Source: Rosa chinensis
Taxonomy: Eukaryota; Streptophyta; Magnoliopsida; Rosales; Rosaceae
DNA: 64,000 bases
Direction of reading: 5' to 3'
NCBI RefSeq assembly: GCF_002994745.2
Contig: NC_037090.1
Coordinates: forward strand, 27,510,501 to 27,574,500
In this document: in pieces, positions 12,228 through 22,922 of the stretch
How positions within the stretch are numbered: the first letter of the stretch is position 1
Layout: every line of letters begins with the position of its first letter
The notes under the pieces: generated by a model
Database searches by the model: none
What the model was told of the DNA's origin: nothing
Seen by the model: only the letters and a program-made list of their open reading frames with translations
Program-made: the position numbers and the translations under genes

Positions 12228-12325
12228 GAGAAGAAACCGACCTGGGCTGACGTCTACTGGAGCGAAGAAACCGATCTGGGCGTCGGCTGAAGTGAAGAAA
12301 CAGGTCTGGGCTGACGTCAGTTGGA
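12228..12325. repeat. Three degenerate 30-34 bp repeats in the Copia 5' leader
   Basis: Three adjacent units contain a 'gaagaaacc-a-ctggg' core followed by 'gtcg/tgacgtc' (about 12228-12260, 12261-12290, 12291-12325). They lie between the primer-binding site and gag. No coding role is visible. Confidence 0.6.
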
Positions 12326-12498
12326 GGTTGAAGATGACGTCGAAGTCCAAGAGGGCAATCTGGATAAATGAAGCAGACCTGAAAGTGACAGAAGACGTCG
12401 GCTTGAAGATGGCTGGCCTGACGTCAAAAAAGACTGACTGATAACGTCGAAGTCCAAGAAAAAGATGGTCAGATCGTTCTTGGACGAACGTTGATGCG

Positions 12499-12903
12499 AG
12501 GAAGATAACAACGGGATAGTAACGCCGTTAAAAGAACAATAACCCTAACAATGGCGTTTTTTGAATTAATTCCTCGAACTTGGAAAATAAAATACAGAAA
12601 ATAAGAGACAAAGTCCTCTCGGATCTTTACTCTGATACCAAGTCAAATAGAACAAGGTTGAGAGAATTAATTTTCTGATGATTTTATTCATCTCACAATA
12701 ACGTCGGGAGATAACAACGGGATAATAACGCCGTTAAAAGAACAATAACCCTAACAATGGGGTTTTTTGAATTAATTCCTTGAACTTGGAAAATAAAATA
12801 CAGAAAATAAGAGACAAAGTCCTCTCGGATCTTTACTCTGATACCAAGTCAAATAGAACAAGGTTGAGAGAATTAATTTTCTGATAATTTTATTCATCTC
12901 ACA
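12499..12903 (-). repeat. 206-bp tandem duplication spanning the LTR/PBS junction
   Basis: A segment of the leader, primer-binding site and first about 57 bp of the adjoining LTR end occurs twice with a period of 206 bp. For example CTCTGATACCA lies at 12630-12640 and 12836-12846. The element therefore has two primer-binding sites, with a partial LTR fragment (12641-12697) inside the leader. Only the copy at 12836-12846 abuts the complete LTR. Confidence 0.88.
12836..12846 (-). other. Primer-binding site of the Copia element
   Basis: On the minus strand TGGTATCAGAG directly follows the 5' LTR and is the usual initiator-Met tRNA complement of plant Copia elements. A duplicate lies at 12630-12640. 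Confidence 0.9.
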
Positions 12904-13053
12904 ATGGAGGTATATAAAGAGGATTACAGGAATACAATCGACTTACGTCTCTATTCTCTACCACACGCAGAACAGGTAAGTACAAACTACAATACAATCA
13001 GTATAATTACAATATATTCCATTCATAATATTTTACCATGACTCACGCTAACA
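12847..13053 (-). repeat. 5' LTR of the Copia element
   Basis: It is the upstream LTR in the orientation of the element, about 96 percent identical to 7281-7487 by eye. It contains the promoter of the element. It is followed on the right by the CAATA target duplication. Confidence 0.93.
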
Positions 13054-13058
13054 CAATA

Positions 13059-13579
13059 CCCAACCTCAGAAGTCAGGCTTGGCTTGGCCATCGCACAAAA
13101 GTGAAAAATTTCCAAATAGAATTTAAGGATCTTAGCAGTCATATAGCCAAGATTTTATAAGAAAGGGTCAAAAATATAATTGAAATAACTTAGTAATTTT
13201 ACGTAAACAAGACGTAACTTTACGTAACTTAATAATTCTACTGTAAAGCTTGCGAGAGAAAAAGAAAAGAGATCGATATACAAAATGTAAAATGCAAATC
13301 GTGCATGCTAGACTAATTACTAGGTTAATACATGCAGTTAGTTTACTACTACAAGGGGGAGTAGTAGAAGATAGGGTAATTAATTATTATTTTGACATGT
13401 TTTGTTTAACCTAATTATGTGTCAGATTAGAATGACACGAACCCGGCCGTAATAGAAAACCCAGTTCTATACAAACACATAATTAAAAACCCAAGCCTGT
13501 TACTCTTAAAACTTCTATATAAAAAGCAAATTTCAAAGTATGTTTCTATAAAGCCTTATTCATATTGTTAACATTAACT
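13059..13579 (+). promoter_or_regulatory. Upstream region of the first NAC gene, TATA box at 13516-13525
   Basis: TATATAAAAA at 13516-13525 lies 55 bp before the ATG at 13580. The upstream blocks 'acaaacacataatta', 'aaaaaccc' and 'ttattattttgacat' recur, in altered form, ahead of the second NAC gene (around 16870-17000). This supports duplication of gene plus promoter. The transcription start is not mapped. Confidence 0.55.
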
Positions 13580-15410
13580 ATGGATCACTTGTTTCTTTCA
13601 ATGGAGTCAAACTACCAAAAAAACCCTATGTTCATTGAAGATCCAGTTGACGTTTATTTGAATTCTCTTCCGCCCGGTTATCGATTTGCCCCTACCGATG
13701 CAGAGCTGATTCTATATTACTTGCAGAAAAAGATTTTGAAGCAGGAACTACCCCTTAACAAGATTCGTGAAATCGATATTTATCAACACGATCCTCAGTA
13801 CCTTGCTGGTCAGTCAGTACTGTCATTGTAGTATATCTCTTTTTCTTTCTTCCTGTTCTTTTTAGTTTTGCGAATAGCAAGATCTCTTTTATATAGTTTA
13901 AAGTTATTTTTGGTTTTGCAAATTTATACTTCATTAATTGAAAGAACAAGTGATCCATTAATTCGATCTTTTTAGTATTTTGCTAATGTTATTACAAACA
14001 AGTGTTTTCCATTTAATCAAAAAAAAAAAAAAAAACTTTCCATATGTATGAGTACGTTGTTTTATGTGAGGAGCTTTCAGAATCAGTTATCTCATATATC
14101 GCTAGCTAGTACTTCGTTTTATTTTAGAGCCTTTTTAGATTCAATATTTTGGACACTAACGAGTAATTTTAACAAAAAGAAAAAAGCTTAGTGGCACCAA
14201 CTTGCCCTTATTTTTGGCCTTTGAAGACGTGCTACATATATTCATATATTTTCTATGGTTTCCAGCGATCATATTTTTCCTATAAAAAAGAAGTAGAAAG
14301 AATGTGTTTTTCATTTTTTTTTTAATATAATGAATATATGTTTAGCACATGGAAACAAAATTTCCATTTGAAGCTTTTGGAGTTGACCCAAGTGGTGAGG
14401 TGGTTGGAAATTGGGTTAGAATTAGGATAGATTAGAGGTCAAAATCTCCTTCAATATAACAAAAAATAATGTCCATCCGAATCAAATATAGGACGTGACA
14501 AAAAAGAAAGCAAATAATCTGTTAGAACATTATAAAATTAAGGCCCATATAATTTAGGAAATGATATTTTTGCCTTTCAAAATGTAGAGACGCAGTTGAA
14601 CAGACATGGAGAAAGAGAATGGTACTTTTTCACTCCCAGGGAGCGAAAGTACCCCCATGGTTCACGGCCAAATCGAACAGCACACGATGGATTCTGGAAG
14701 GTAACTGGAAAAGATGAAGTCATTACATCAGCTACAGGTGAAATAATTGGATACAAAAATACTCTTGATTACTTTGAAGGGACACATTCAGAAAACCAAA
14801 AGACCAAATGGAAAATGCATGAATATAGACTAAAGAAATCAGAGAGAGATGAAGATATTGCTGCTTCAAATAATGAAAAATGTCAACGTGATATGAAGGT
14901 ATATAACTTTACGTATTCGTAAACTTTATCGAGTTCAAATTATTTAGCCTATGTATATTATATATCTCCTTTCTAATATATTGTATGTTTTCTACTTTTG
15001 TTTTGTAGTTGGATGATTGTGTTTTGTGTAAGATTTACACAAGTAACAGATGCAAGGCCGGGAAAAGCACCAAGAAAATTAGCAACAGTGCAAAGAAATC
15101 ATTCAATTCTGTCCAAGATAGAGATGTTCAGCATGAAAATCAGGATCAACCAACTTTTGGTGGTGATTACAATTCCAATTCTCCCGCTGCATTTAACAAT
15201 GGTTATGGTTCGACGAACAAATTTTGTGACCCTGCAAATCTTCCTCTGCAAGATCAAGCTTGTGGCATCGCCCATCCTTCAGGACACATCAATAACTTCA
15301 ATAATCAAAACAATACACATTACAACATGCACTCAAGTTCTTTGGAAGATCATGTCAGAGATTTTGAGCGTTGGTTAATTACAGCCGTGCACGAAGAAGG
15401 CAAAAAGTGA
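13580..15410 (+). CDS. NAC-domain transcription factor, tandem copy 1
   Basis: Three exons join in frame: 13580-13808, 14588-14898 and 15009-15410, giving 313 residues. The NAC domain fills the first two exons and runs into the third. Visible are 'LPPGYRFAPTDAELILYYL' (subdomain A), 'WYFFTPRERKYPHGSRPNR' (C), 'GFWKVTGKDEVI' (D) and 'KTKWKMHEYRL' followed by 'LDDCVLCKIY' (E). NAC proteins bind DNA as dimers in the nucleus; the Asn- and Ser-rich C-terminal part would be the activation region. The intron positions match those of the two other NAC genes here. An in-frame second ATG at 13601 could be the start instead. The frame stops at 15408-15410, but a tail similar to that behind copy 2 follows in another frame up to 15498, which suggests a C-terminal frameshift. 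Family is certain, target genes are unknown. Confidence 0.9.
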
Positions 15411-16160
15411 TCATGTACCTGATGGAATACAGTCTTCTAACGTGCCAGATGATACTCTAGGTGACAAAGTTCATCACGATCAATCCAAGAAGACTTAATT
15501 AGTTGTATCTTAAAGCTAGCCAACAAGAAGAAAGAAAGAAAAGAGAGGGTTTATGTTGAGACAAACTGAGATATTGACATAGATAACTTTTGGGTTAATG
15601 GGATCTTACTCACTTTAGTTTTTGTGTGATTATTGGTAGATAGAAGAGCTTATGGTAATTAGTTAGATACTAATTCAGTATTTTATATAATGTTTGATTA
15701 ATTGGTTTATGTATGATTTTACTATGAGAACTTGGCTCTGGCAGTCTGGCTTGTCCCACTTACAGTAGTATTTTTTTGAAGATTTCCCAGTGTTCTTCTT
15801 ATATTTTTGAATTGTACGTTGTCCTAGCCGCAAGAGTTTTGTTTCCATTTTGCAATCAATATGCATGCAGATCTTGGTGCATATATTAATTAGTTGTTCC
15901 GTATCTTACTGGGTAGCTATTATACTTTCGTCGTTGTCGTCGTCTTTATCTGGAAGCATATACAATTGATCGATCAATTACACATGTTCGGATGTCCCAA
16001 AATTCAAACGTCTACATTTCAGATTATGAACCAACACGGCTAAACTCAAAAATTTCACACAACCTATCCCTTCAACTAGCATTTCATACTAGGAGGTGCC
16101 TTCTATACGTATAAGATAAAAATAACTTCATTTCAACTGCGACATAGACCAAAACAATGA
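15411..16160. other. 3' flank of NAC copy 1
   Basis: It begins with the out-of-frame tail (15413-15498, coding for a DDTLGD...HHDQSKKT end) and continues as AT-rich DNA. No other gene is seen. Confidence 0.6.
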
Positions 16161-16168
16161 AACATCAG

Positions 16169-16682
16169 TATTATTATTATTTTTTTTGGCAAAAGAACTT
16201 ATATTAAAAGAACAAAGATTCATGGAGTATAGCAAACCACTCGAAGAACAGAAAGCAAATAAAACCTTAAGGCGGTCCAGGGCCGGCATCGTACAATAGA
16301 ATTTTAGATAACCCAAAAGGACAGATCCTCTTAAACTCTAAAGAATTAAGGAACAAAATCAGCTTCATAAATTAGCCTGTCTGCTGGACCAGGTGTAGCT
16401 AATGTGAGGGAGTGGAGCAGTAAGTAGCTTAATTTGGTGAATGATGGGAGCAGCTGACCAATCTAAAGAGAACTTTAGGAAAGTGATGGCTTTTATGACA
16501 TGAAGAGAGTCAGATTCCAACTCCACAGTCTAGAAATAAAGATGAAGCCAAAGAAATGCCCTCAAGAACTGCTAAAGCTTCGGCCACTGTAGAAGAAATT
16601 GCCTGAAGAGACTTTGAGTCTTTGATGATCATGCAATTAGATGAGCAGAAGAGTACGTCACGAAGGAGAGCAGCAATACCAA
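16169..16682 (-). mobile_element. 5'-truncated LINE remnant with RNase H fragment
   Basis: Read on the minus strand, a degenerate RNase H segment (TVAEALAVLEGISLASSL; compare the AEA motif of plant LINE RNase H) lies near 16530-16620. It is followed by an A-rich end (reverse complement of the tattatt...ttttttt run at about 16169-16187). A short direct repeat AAACATCA on both sides (about 16159 and 16683) may be the target duplication. Frames are broken. Confidence 0.5.
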
Positions 16683-16690
16683 AACATCAC

Positions 16691-17107
16691 GGTAATTGAT
16701 AGAGGGAAATATAAGATACTATGTTTAAAGCTTGCGTTCACTACTTGTGGTGTTAATGGCAAGAAATAGCAATTGAGGGTGCATGATGGAGTACTGCATG
16801 TCATACAAGATATTGGTGATTAGAAACCCTAATACTGGTAATCCATATATTCTTAGTCTTAAAAATTAGCTACTTATTATTTTGACATATTTTAATCAAT
16901 TTTGAATGTAATATCTAATTTTATAAGTGCCATGAATCCATGAATGTTACTAAATCCCAATCCTTTACAAACACATATTAGAAACCCGGCCGGTTTGTAA
17001 GCATTTAACACCTAGTACTCCCTTATAACAACGAACTTCAAGTATTTTTCTGCAAAAGACTTCACAATTTTAAACTATATATAGTCTTAATTTACTTGTC
17101 AGTTTCA
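16691..17107 (+). promoter_or_regulatory. Upstream region of the second NAC gene
   Basis: It contains 'ttattattttgacat', 'acaaacacatatta' and 'gaaacccgg' blocks that match the upstream region of the first NAC gene. A TATA-like ctatatatag lies at 17075-17084, close to the ATG. Which TATA is used cannot be decided here. Confidence 0.45.
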
Positions 17108-19120
17108 ATGGTTCCAAACAATCAGCAAAGTGATACGATGTCTGATGGAGAGATTGATGATTATTTTAGATCTTTTCCACCAGGTTATCAATTTGTCCCC
17201 ACTGATGCAGAGTTGATTATATATTATTTGAAGAGAAAGATCTTGAATCAACAACTACCCGTGAACCGGATTCGTGATGAGAATATTTATCACTACCATC
17301 CTCAAACTCTTGCTGGTTAGTATTGTCCATCCTGTCTTTTTCTATTCTTTTCTTCTTTCTTGCAAATTTATAGTGTATAGGAAGAACATTGATTCTCATA
17401 TCGGTATATTCTTATGTTAGATTTTTAAAATTTGTTCCATATGCTATAACAATAATATATTTCAAATAGGACTGAATTTTTATTTTTTCTGCTAAAGATA
17501 CAAGGTTCTAATTAACCGTTGCTATAGGTTTTTTTTTTGGTCAAGTTGTTGTTGTAGGTGTTTAGGGTCAGAAAATAAGTGTTGGTATTTACATGTTGGA
17601 AAGTTTTATAGTACATACCAGTATGTCATATTCACATTTACAAATGTGACAACAAATTTGTTGTCATTGTGGTAACTTGAGTCCTATTTTGTGTAATCTT
17701 AGTTCTATTAATGATAATTACACCACCTATGACCTTGTTACAAATTTTTGAACAAATTTGTTGTCAATTTTGTAATTTTGATTTATATAAATTGTAATTT
17801 TTGTTCAAATAGATGTAAAATCAATGTATGATAAACATCACAGTATCATAACTTGTCTCTTACATGTTTATCCTAAATCAGAATGGGAGTGATGTTTTTT
17901 TTTATTAGGTTCACCTCAAAATAACTTATTTTATATATGTGGTTTCAGAAATGTATCCGAGAATTAGAGAAATTGAATGGTACTTTTTCTCTTCCAGAGA
18001 CCGAAGGTACCCCAATGGATCTCGGCCTAATCGATCAGCCAAAGGTGGATACTGGAAGGCAACGAAAAGAGATGAGATCATCACAGCTCAAGGTGGTGAA
18101 GAAATTGGATTCAAAATGCATCTGGAATTTTATGAAGGAACACATGCACAAGGTAGAAAGACAAACTGGAAAATGCATGAATATAGGATCAAAGAAGAGA
18201 ATGAAGAGAATGATATTGGTCCTCCTCAAAATACCAACAAGGGTGAAGGTATCAGCATGAGGGTACGTATATATGAAATAATTATGTATATATAAAAATA
18301 AATTTGTTGAAATTGGTATATTATATGCATGATTCTAACCATTCTATGTTCTTTTTCTTTGTAGTTGGATGATTGGGTTTTGTGTAAGATTTACATAAAG
18401 AAGAATTTCAAGGCTGATACAGACAGCAACAGTTCAAAGACATCAGACAATTCTGATCAAGTAGTACTCCCAGTAACAAATGTTACAACATCTCCTGATT
18501 GTCAAAATAAATTAGCTATTCAGCATGAAGTTCAAGATCAATCTCTCAATGCCTCACAATTCGACCACAATGGCTTCTCAACTTTGACGAACTATCGTGA
18601 TGTAGAATCCAGCAGCAGCAACTTCTGGAATCAAAACTACACAGATGATTACGACACGTACTTGATGCAGATGAGTCGAGATCCATCATCGTCACGATTC
18701 TTTTCTTCTCCGTTTCCCTTGCAATCTTCAACAGACCAGATTTGCGCAGAATTGGAGCCTGTAGACGATAAGATATCAGAGGTCGATCCAAGTTCTATGT
18801 TACCTGCGCATGTCAGAGAATGTGATGAGAATATATCAAAGAATAAGAATCAAAACTATACAGATGATTACGACACGTACTTGATGCAGATGAGTCGAGA
18901 TCCATCGTCGTCACGATTATTTTCTTCTCCGTTTCCCTTGCAATCTTCAACAGACCAGATTTGCGCAGGATTGAAGCCGGTAGATGATAAGATATCAGAG
19001 GTCGATCCAAGTTCTATTGTGTTACCTGCGCATGTCAGAGAATATGATAATCGTGCATGTAAAGCCGAGCCTATTCAGCCTGCAGTTAGGGATGAAGGTG
19101 ATGATCATGTGTCTAAATGA
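17108..19120 (+). CDS. NAC-domain transcription factor, tandem copy 2, with an internal protein repeat
   Basis: Exons 17108-17315, 17949-18262 and 18365-19120 join in frame to 425 residues. The NAC domain shows '[19 protein letters not shown]', '[20 protein letters not shown]', '[13 protein letters not shown]', '[11 protein letters not shown]' and '[10 protein letters not shown]'. The second intron splits the domain just before LDDW, as in the neighbours. The C-terminal region has two nearly identical copies of a 66-67 residue block containing '[18 protein letters not shown]', encoded at 18629-18826 and 18848-19048. The frame ends at 19118-19120. An alternative frame runs on to a stop at 19197-19199 with a DDTLSDDEGHQDQSKE end that resembles the out-of-frame tail of copy 1, so this copy too may have lost its original C-terminus. 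Probably a nuclear regulator; whether it is functional is inferred from the intact domain. Confidence 0.9.
18629..19048 (+). repeat. In-frame duplication of about 200 bp within NAC copy 2
   Basis: The blocks 18629-18826 (198 bp) and 18848-19048 (201 bp) differ by about eight substitutions and one 3-bp insertion. The reading frame is preserved through both. The period is 219 bp. Confidence 0.95.
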
Positions 19121-19924
19121 AGTAGATCAGTATATTAGCTTCCAAGATGATACATTGAGTGATGATGAAGGTCATCAAGATCAATCCAAGGAAATCTAGT
19201 GCACCAAAAAAAAAAACAAACATATTGTTAAACGTTAGTTCCAAGTTATAAGTAATTTAGTTTCGTTGTTGTTTTGATTTTTTGTTGAAGAAAATTGTTA
19301 CATATATACGATCTCATGCTTTTGATATTCAAAACTATATATCATGCGTTTTTGCCATCAGAATAATACATAAACGTGGTTTTTTTTTTTTTTTGAGAAG
19401 GAAAGAATGGCATTTATAAGCAATTGAGATAGGTATAACATATATTAGTATATCGGATTCACCATTGTGGTTAATCCTTTACCCTAAAATTGGAAAGCAG
19501 GAAACAAAAGCGCTCACGAACCTAACTAAATATGCGCTAACTGAAAACATTTCTTATGGGGTAATATGTACATATAACTGTAGAGAAGAAGCGAGATAAA
19601 AATGTCCTCACTTCTTGTCTCACTACATCGATCTTCACCAACACAATAGATGCACATCACAGATATAACAACCTAGTGGAAAAGATAGCAACCACAACAA
19701 TAAAGTAACCACAGTTGTTTGAACCCAAAATGAGCATTTTGGCCTAACAAGGCGTGTCTTGGAGAAATTGAGCCAATATCAGTCGCTCAAGCTATATATT
19801 GTCTACAAGATTGAAATATATTATTTAGAGGCTAAATAAAGCCTACCTGCAGAATTATGGAAGATTATGCAAGCTGCAAGAAAAGGCACGCTCATGCGAA
19901 TATTCATACTCCATTCAATTAAGA
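19121..19924. other. 3' flank of NAC copy 2 with a reverse poly-A tract
   Basis: The first 79 bp contain the out-of-frame tail. A run of T at about 19380-19394 followed by 'gagaaggaaagaatggcattta' looks like the 3' end of a retroelement on the minus strand. The remainder holds no recognisable gene. Confidence 0.4.
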
Positions 19925-19933
19925 AATATGGCA

Positions 19934-20181
19934 CCGCTATGTCAAAGCAAATAGAGTAGCCAATAGTGCACTCTTTGCTAATTGGTGCTTGTTGGAATAC
20001 ATGTATTTTGTAGAGTCTTCTGATAGTATTTCAGGACGTGCTCTAGATGCTTCTTGTAATCAGGGGTTTAGGCTCAATGTCCCCCCCCCCCCCCCCCCCT
20101 TTGTGTTCGGCAGTTTCATTAATCAAGGTTAGAGGGTAGCCGCACCAAGCCCTCATTTCAAAAAAAACAAAAAAAAAAAGG
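19934..20181 (+). mobile_element. Short 5'-truncated LINE with 9-bp TSD and a C homopolymer
   Basis: The segment encodes the end of a plant LINE RNase H (VKANRVANSALFANW..., compare the conserved ANxVADALA end of the LINE at 29684-31897). It ends in an A-rich tail at about 20159-20180. AATATGGCA flanks it at 19925-19933 and 20182-20190. A run of 19 C (20081-20099) sits in the 3' part. A relative without a tail lies at 35574-35700. Confidence 0.6.
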
Positions 20182-20216
20182 AATATGGCATGCACGTGGG
20201 GAAGCATTCAACTACA

Positions 20217-20583
20217 TTTCATGGTGGCCAATAGGGAAAACCTATCATGATTCCATTTAGTGCTTAATTGGAAAACCTGTCATGATTCCATTAGTGCTTA
20301 ATTGGAAAACCTATCATGATTCCATTTAGTGCTTAAGTGCTTAACCCACCATGATTCCATTAGTGCTTAAGTGCTTAACTCATCATGATTCCATTAGTGC
20401 TTAAGTGCTTAACTCATCATGATTCCATTAGTGCTTAAGTGCTTAACCCATCATGATTTGTTTAAGGCTAAATCGTGCTTAAGTGCTTAACCCACCATGA
20501 TTCCATTAGTGCTTAAGTGCTTAACTCATCATGATTCCATTAGTGCTTAAGTGCTTAACCCATCATGATTTGTTTAAGGCTAA
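20217..20583. repeat. Tandem array of about 34-bp units
   Basis: The array has about ten units of the pattern CATGATTCCATTAGTGCTTA followed by AGTGCTTAACYCAT. Variants ending in 'catgatttgtttaaggctaa' occur at about 20450 and 20564 and mark a larger repeated block. The unit itself contains the doubled motif GTGCTTAAGTGCTTAA. Confidence 0.85.
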
Positions 20584-21180
20584 CCACTATGGCCTGGTAG
20601 CCTATATATGGAGGCTACGACGAAGTAATAAGACACACAATTCATCAATTAATCTCTACGATTATCCAAGCCTCTCCAGAGCAACCCCTCTCCTTCTATT
20701 ACCGGTGACCACACTCTAGTCCAAGAATCCTCATGAGCCGACTGTCAGTGCCACCAAACCCTCTGTCAACGTGCTTCGGTCCTAGTCTCCTCGGGAGCCG
20801 ACTGTAGTATCGGGACCACAACGGTTATGGAACCAGCCAAGCAAGGGTAACCCCCTCGCAAACCAGCCAAGCTAAAGTCATGCTTTAGCAAGCTCTCCCC
20901 ACTTCCCAGTGATTTTCGCTCTGCTCGATCTACGACGTCGAGTTTTGATTGTGTGATTATGAAGAAGCTTAGCAAAAGTCCTCACCACGAGGCACAAAGA
21001 ATCCCGCAACAAGGTTGGTGCTCTCCTCGTCCATAATCGCTCGAAAGAAGTCAGGTCAAGGGATACCCCCGACGACCGCACCCGAAAGGTGCTAGCACGC
21101 CCCGCAGAAAAGAGATTGTTGACCAGTTGCAACAAAACTAGAGCCAAACAACAGTAACGGGGGAATACTTCGATGTAGTC
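20584..21180. mobile_element. Possible LTR or leader remnant of an LTR retrotransposon
   Basis: It is GC-richer than its surroundings. It has a TATA-like 'cctatatatgg' (about 20599) and a 'ggttggtgctctcctcg' motif (about 21013) that resembles the region just after an LTR in some plant Gypsy elements. I find no matching second LTR and no coding domain. The assignment is weak. Confidence 0.3.
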
Positions 21181-22555
21181 ACTTCAAAGGTTGGCAAAGT
21201 CATAATTGAGAAAGTCCGCTAACCTAAGTACCATTTAACATCAGAGGTCCTCTTTAAATCTGCTGTAGACCAATACTACCCATATCAGCAAGATGAAAAT
21301 GAAGAAACAAAACTCCTTGAGCTTTATGGCGTTTTGAAATTGCAGGAGAAAGGGTGGCCTATTGATAAAATGGAATCACCAACATAGATAGGTGGTGGCC
21401 TACTGACATCAAAATTCACTTATACCAAGCAGAACATCAACAAACCTTCACGTAGAGCAGCCATGAGCATCCCTAATAGCGCTAAAAGCCAAACCTTTAC
21501 AAGCAGCAACAACTGTAGGAGCAGAATAATTTGCTTCCAAGACGACCCAATACTTGAGCACACCATGAAAAGTCATTTTATGAATTGGCTTTGCCGACCC
21601 GAACCCAGAGGACCCTTTCCTTTAGTAATAGCTCGTGAAGCAGAACTAGTTTTGATTTTAGAGTTGGAAGTCCGGGAGGAGGCCACAACTAAAGAAATGC
21701 AATCACCAACATCTTGGAGACTGGAGAGGTCCCATTGGAGTTTCAATGGAAGAGGGATGTGATGTAGTAAGAGATTTCTTTGTCCTTATATAACGTGGAG
21801 TTAATAAATGCGTTTTGACCATCTGAAGGGTGATGACAAGGAGTTTGGTTTACTGAACAAGGCATCAAATTCATCCTTTACATACTCTAGTAACATATAT
21901 CACATATATCTTTCGCCAAGAATTTATGCAATTCTATTGGTATTTTTATTAAGAAAGGGTAAGGATTCCGGGAGTAAAATTCACACTCCATGTTTTCTCC
22001 TTTAGTATCTTAACATCACATTTTTACAATCCACGCTATAAAAAGACATAACTTAAAATACTAACAAGGAAACATTGAGTGTGGATTGTAAAATGAAGAG
22101 TATGGATTTCACTCACTTAAGAAAAAGGAAAGAAAAAATGATTTTTCTTTTTGGTAGGCTCTCCCTAGAATTTTTAGATGGCGCCTCTGCACTTTGGTTT
22201 TGGATTGACCTCAGTCTCTTGTGGGAGTGAAGGCAGTTTAGTTCAGCAATGTCTAGCATAAGTAGGCTCAAGGATTGAAATATCTACTAAATCTCTGATA
22301 TGTCCTCCAATATATACCTTTTTTGAGTGACCAATATATCATAGAGGGAAAATATCTTATTTTCCACTGTTTCTGTCAAATTTCTCTGATATCATCAAAT
22401 ATCCTTAATATATAAGATATTTGAGATATATTCTGATAAAATGAAGATATATTTGTGAAATCTGATAAGATAAAAGATAAAAAATTCAAAAAGTTACTCA
22501 ATTATTCACAAAGAAATATTCATTATGAAATATAGACTTATAGGGTTGGGAAAAA
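21181..22555. other. Unassigned DNA, probably decayed repeat
   Basis: An open frame at 21463-21762 has no recognisable domain and no supporting structure. The rest is AT-rich with 'gatat' motifs near 22290-22480. Nothing else can be supported. Confidence 0.4.
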
Positions 22556-22559
22556 TATC

Positions 22560-22860
22560 TCAAGGTGGAACCTCTTAAGGTTGGTTTGGTGAGGTGAAAT
22601 TCCTTCAAGACGAATCTTGGTGAGGAGAAATCTCCTCAAGGAAAATCTAGGTGAGAACTAAGAAGTAATTCTCTAAATGCGAATATGTGTGAGGAAAAAT
22701 CCTCTCAAGGCGAACATATAGGTAAGGAGTAATTATCTCAAGGGGAATATGGGTGAGGAGTAATCTAGCTCCTCGAGAGAAATTTGGCTGAGGAGAAATT
22801 TCCCCAAAATGAATTTGGGTGAGAAGTAATCCCCTTGGAGCAATTTTAGCAAAATAAAAC
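22560..22860. repeat. Degenerate tandem array of about 31-38 bp hairpin-forming units
   Basis: Roughly eight units follow the plan 'ggtgaggag-aaat-ctcctcaaggcgaat'. Several form clean stem-loops: TGAGGAGA-AA-TCTCCTCA (22621-22638), GAGGA-AAAA-TCCTC (22691-22704), GAGGAG...CTCCTC (22755-22774), and AGGT-GGA-ACCT near 22563. Other units have lost pairing. Confidence 0.75.
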
Positions 22861-22922
22861 AAACGTCATAGAGTCATTTTTCAAAAAGTAACTCACTCAC
22901 TTCATCTTTCTCAATTACATAG

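Larger units (their letters stand above)
7281..13053 (-). mobile_element. Ty1/Copia LTR retrotransposon, complete structure, degenerate coding
   Basis: The element runs on the minus strand. Two 207-bp LTRs (7281-7487 and 12847-13053) differ at about 8 positions. A perfect 5-bp target duplication CAATA flanks it (7276-7280 and 13054-13058). A primer-binding site TGGTATCAGAG, matching the initiator-Met tRNA site of many plant Copia elements, directly follows the 5' LTR, and a polypurine tract precedes the 3' LTR. Domain order is gag, protease, integrase, reverse transcriptase, RNase H, which is Copia order. Stops and frameshifts break the polyprotein, and two integrase catalytic residues are changed, so this copy cannot be autonomous. 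The LTR 3' end is CT instead of CA. Confidence 0.95.

Noticed and set aside
20217..20583. CRISPR-like array
   Set aside because: The units are contiguous tandem repeats with no unique spacers, and the sequence is a plant nuclear genome.
21463..21762. 99-codon open frame
   Set aside because: No domain, no homologous pattern recognised, and it lies among retroelement debris.
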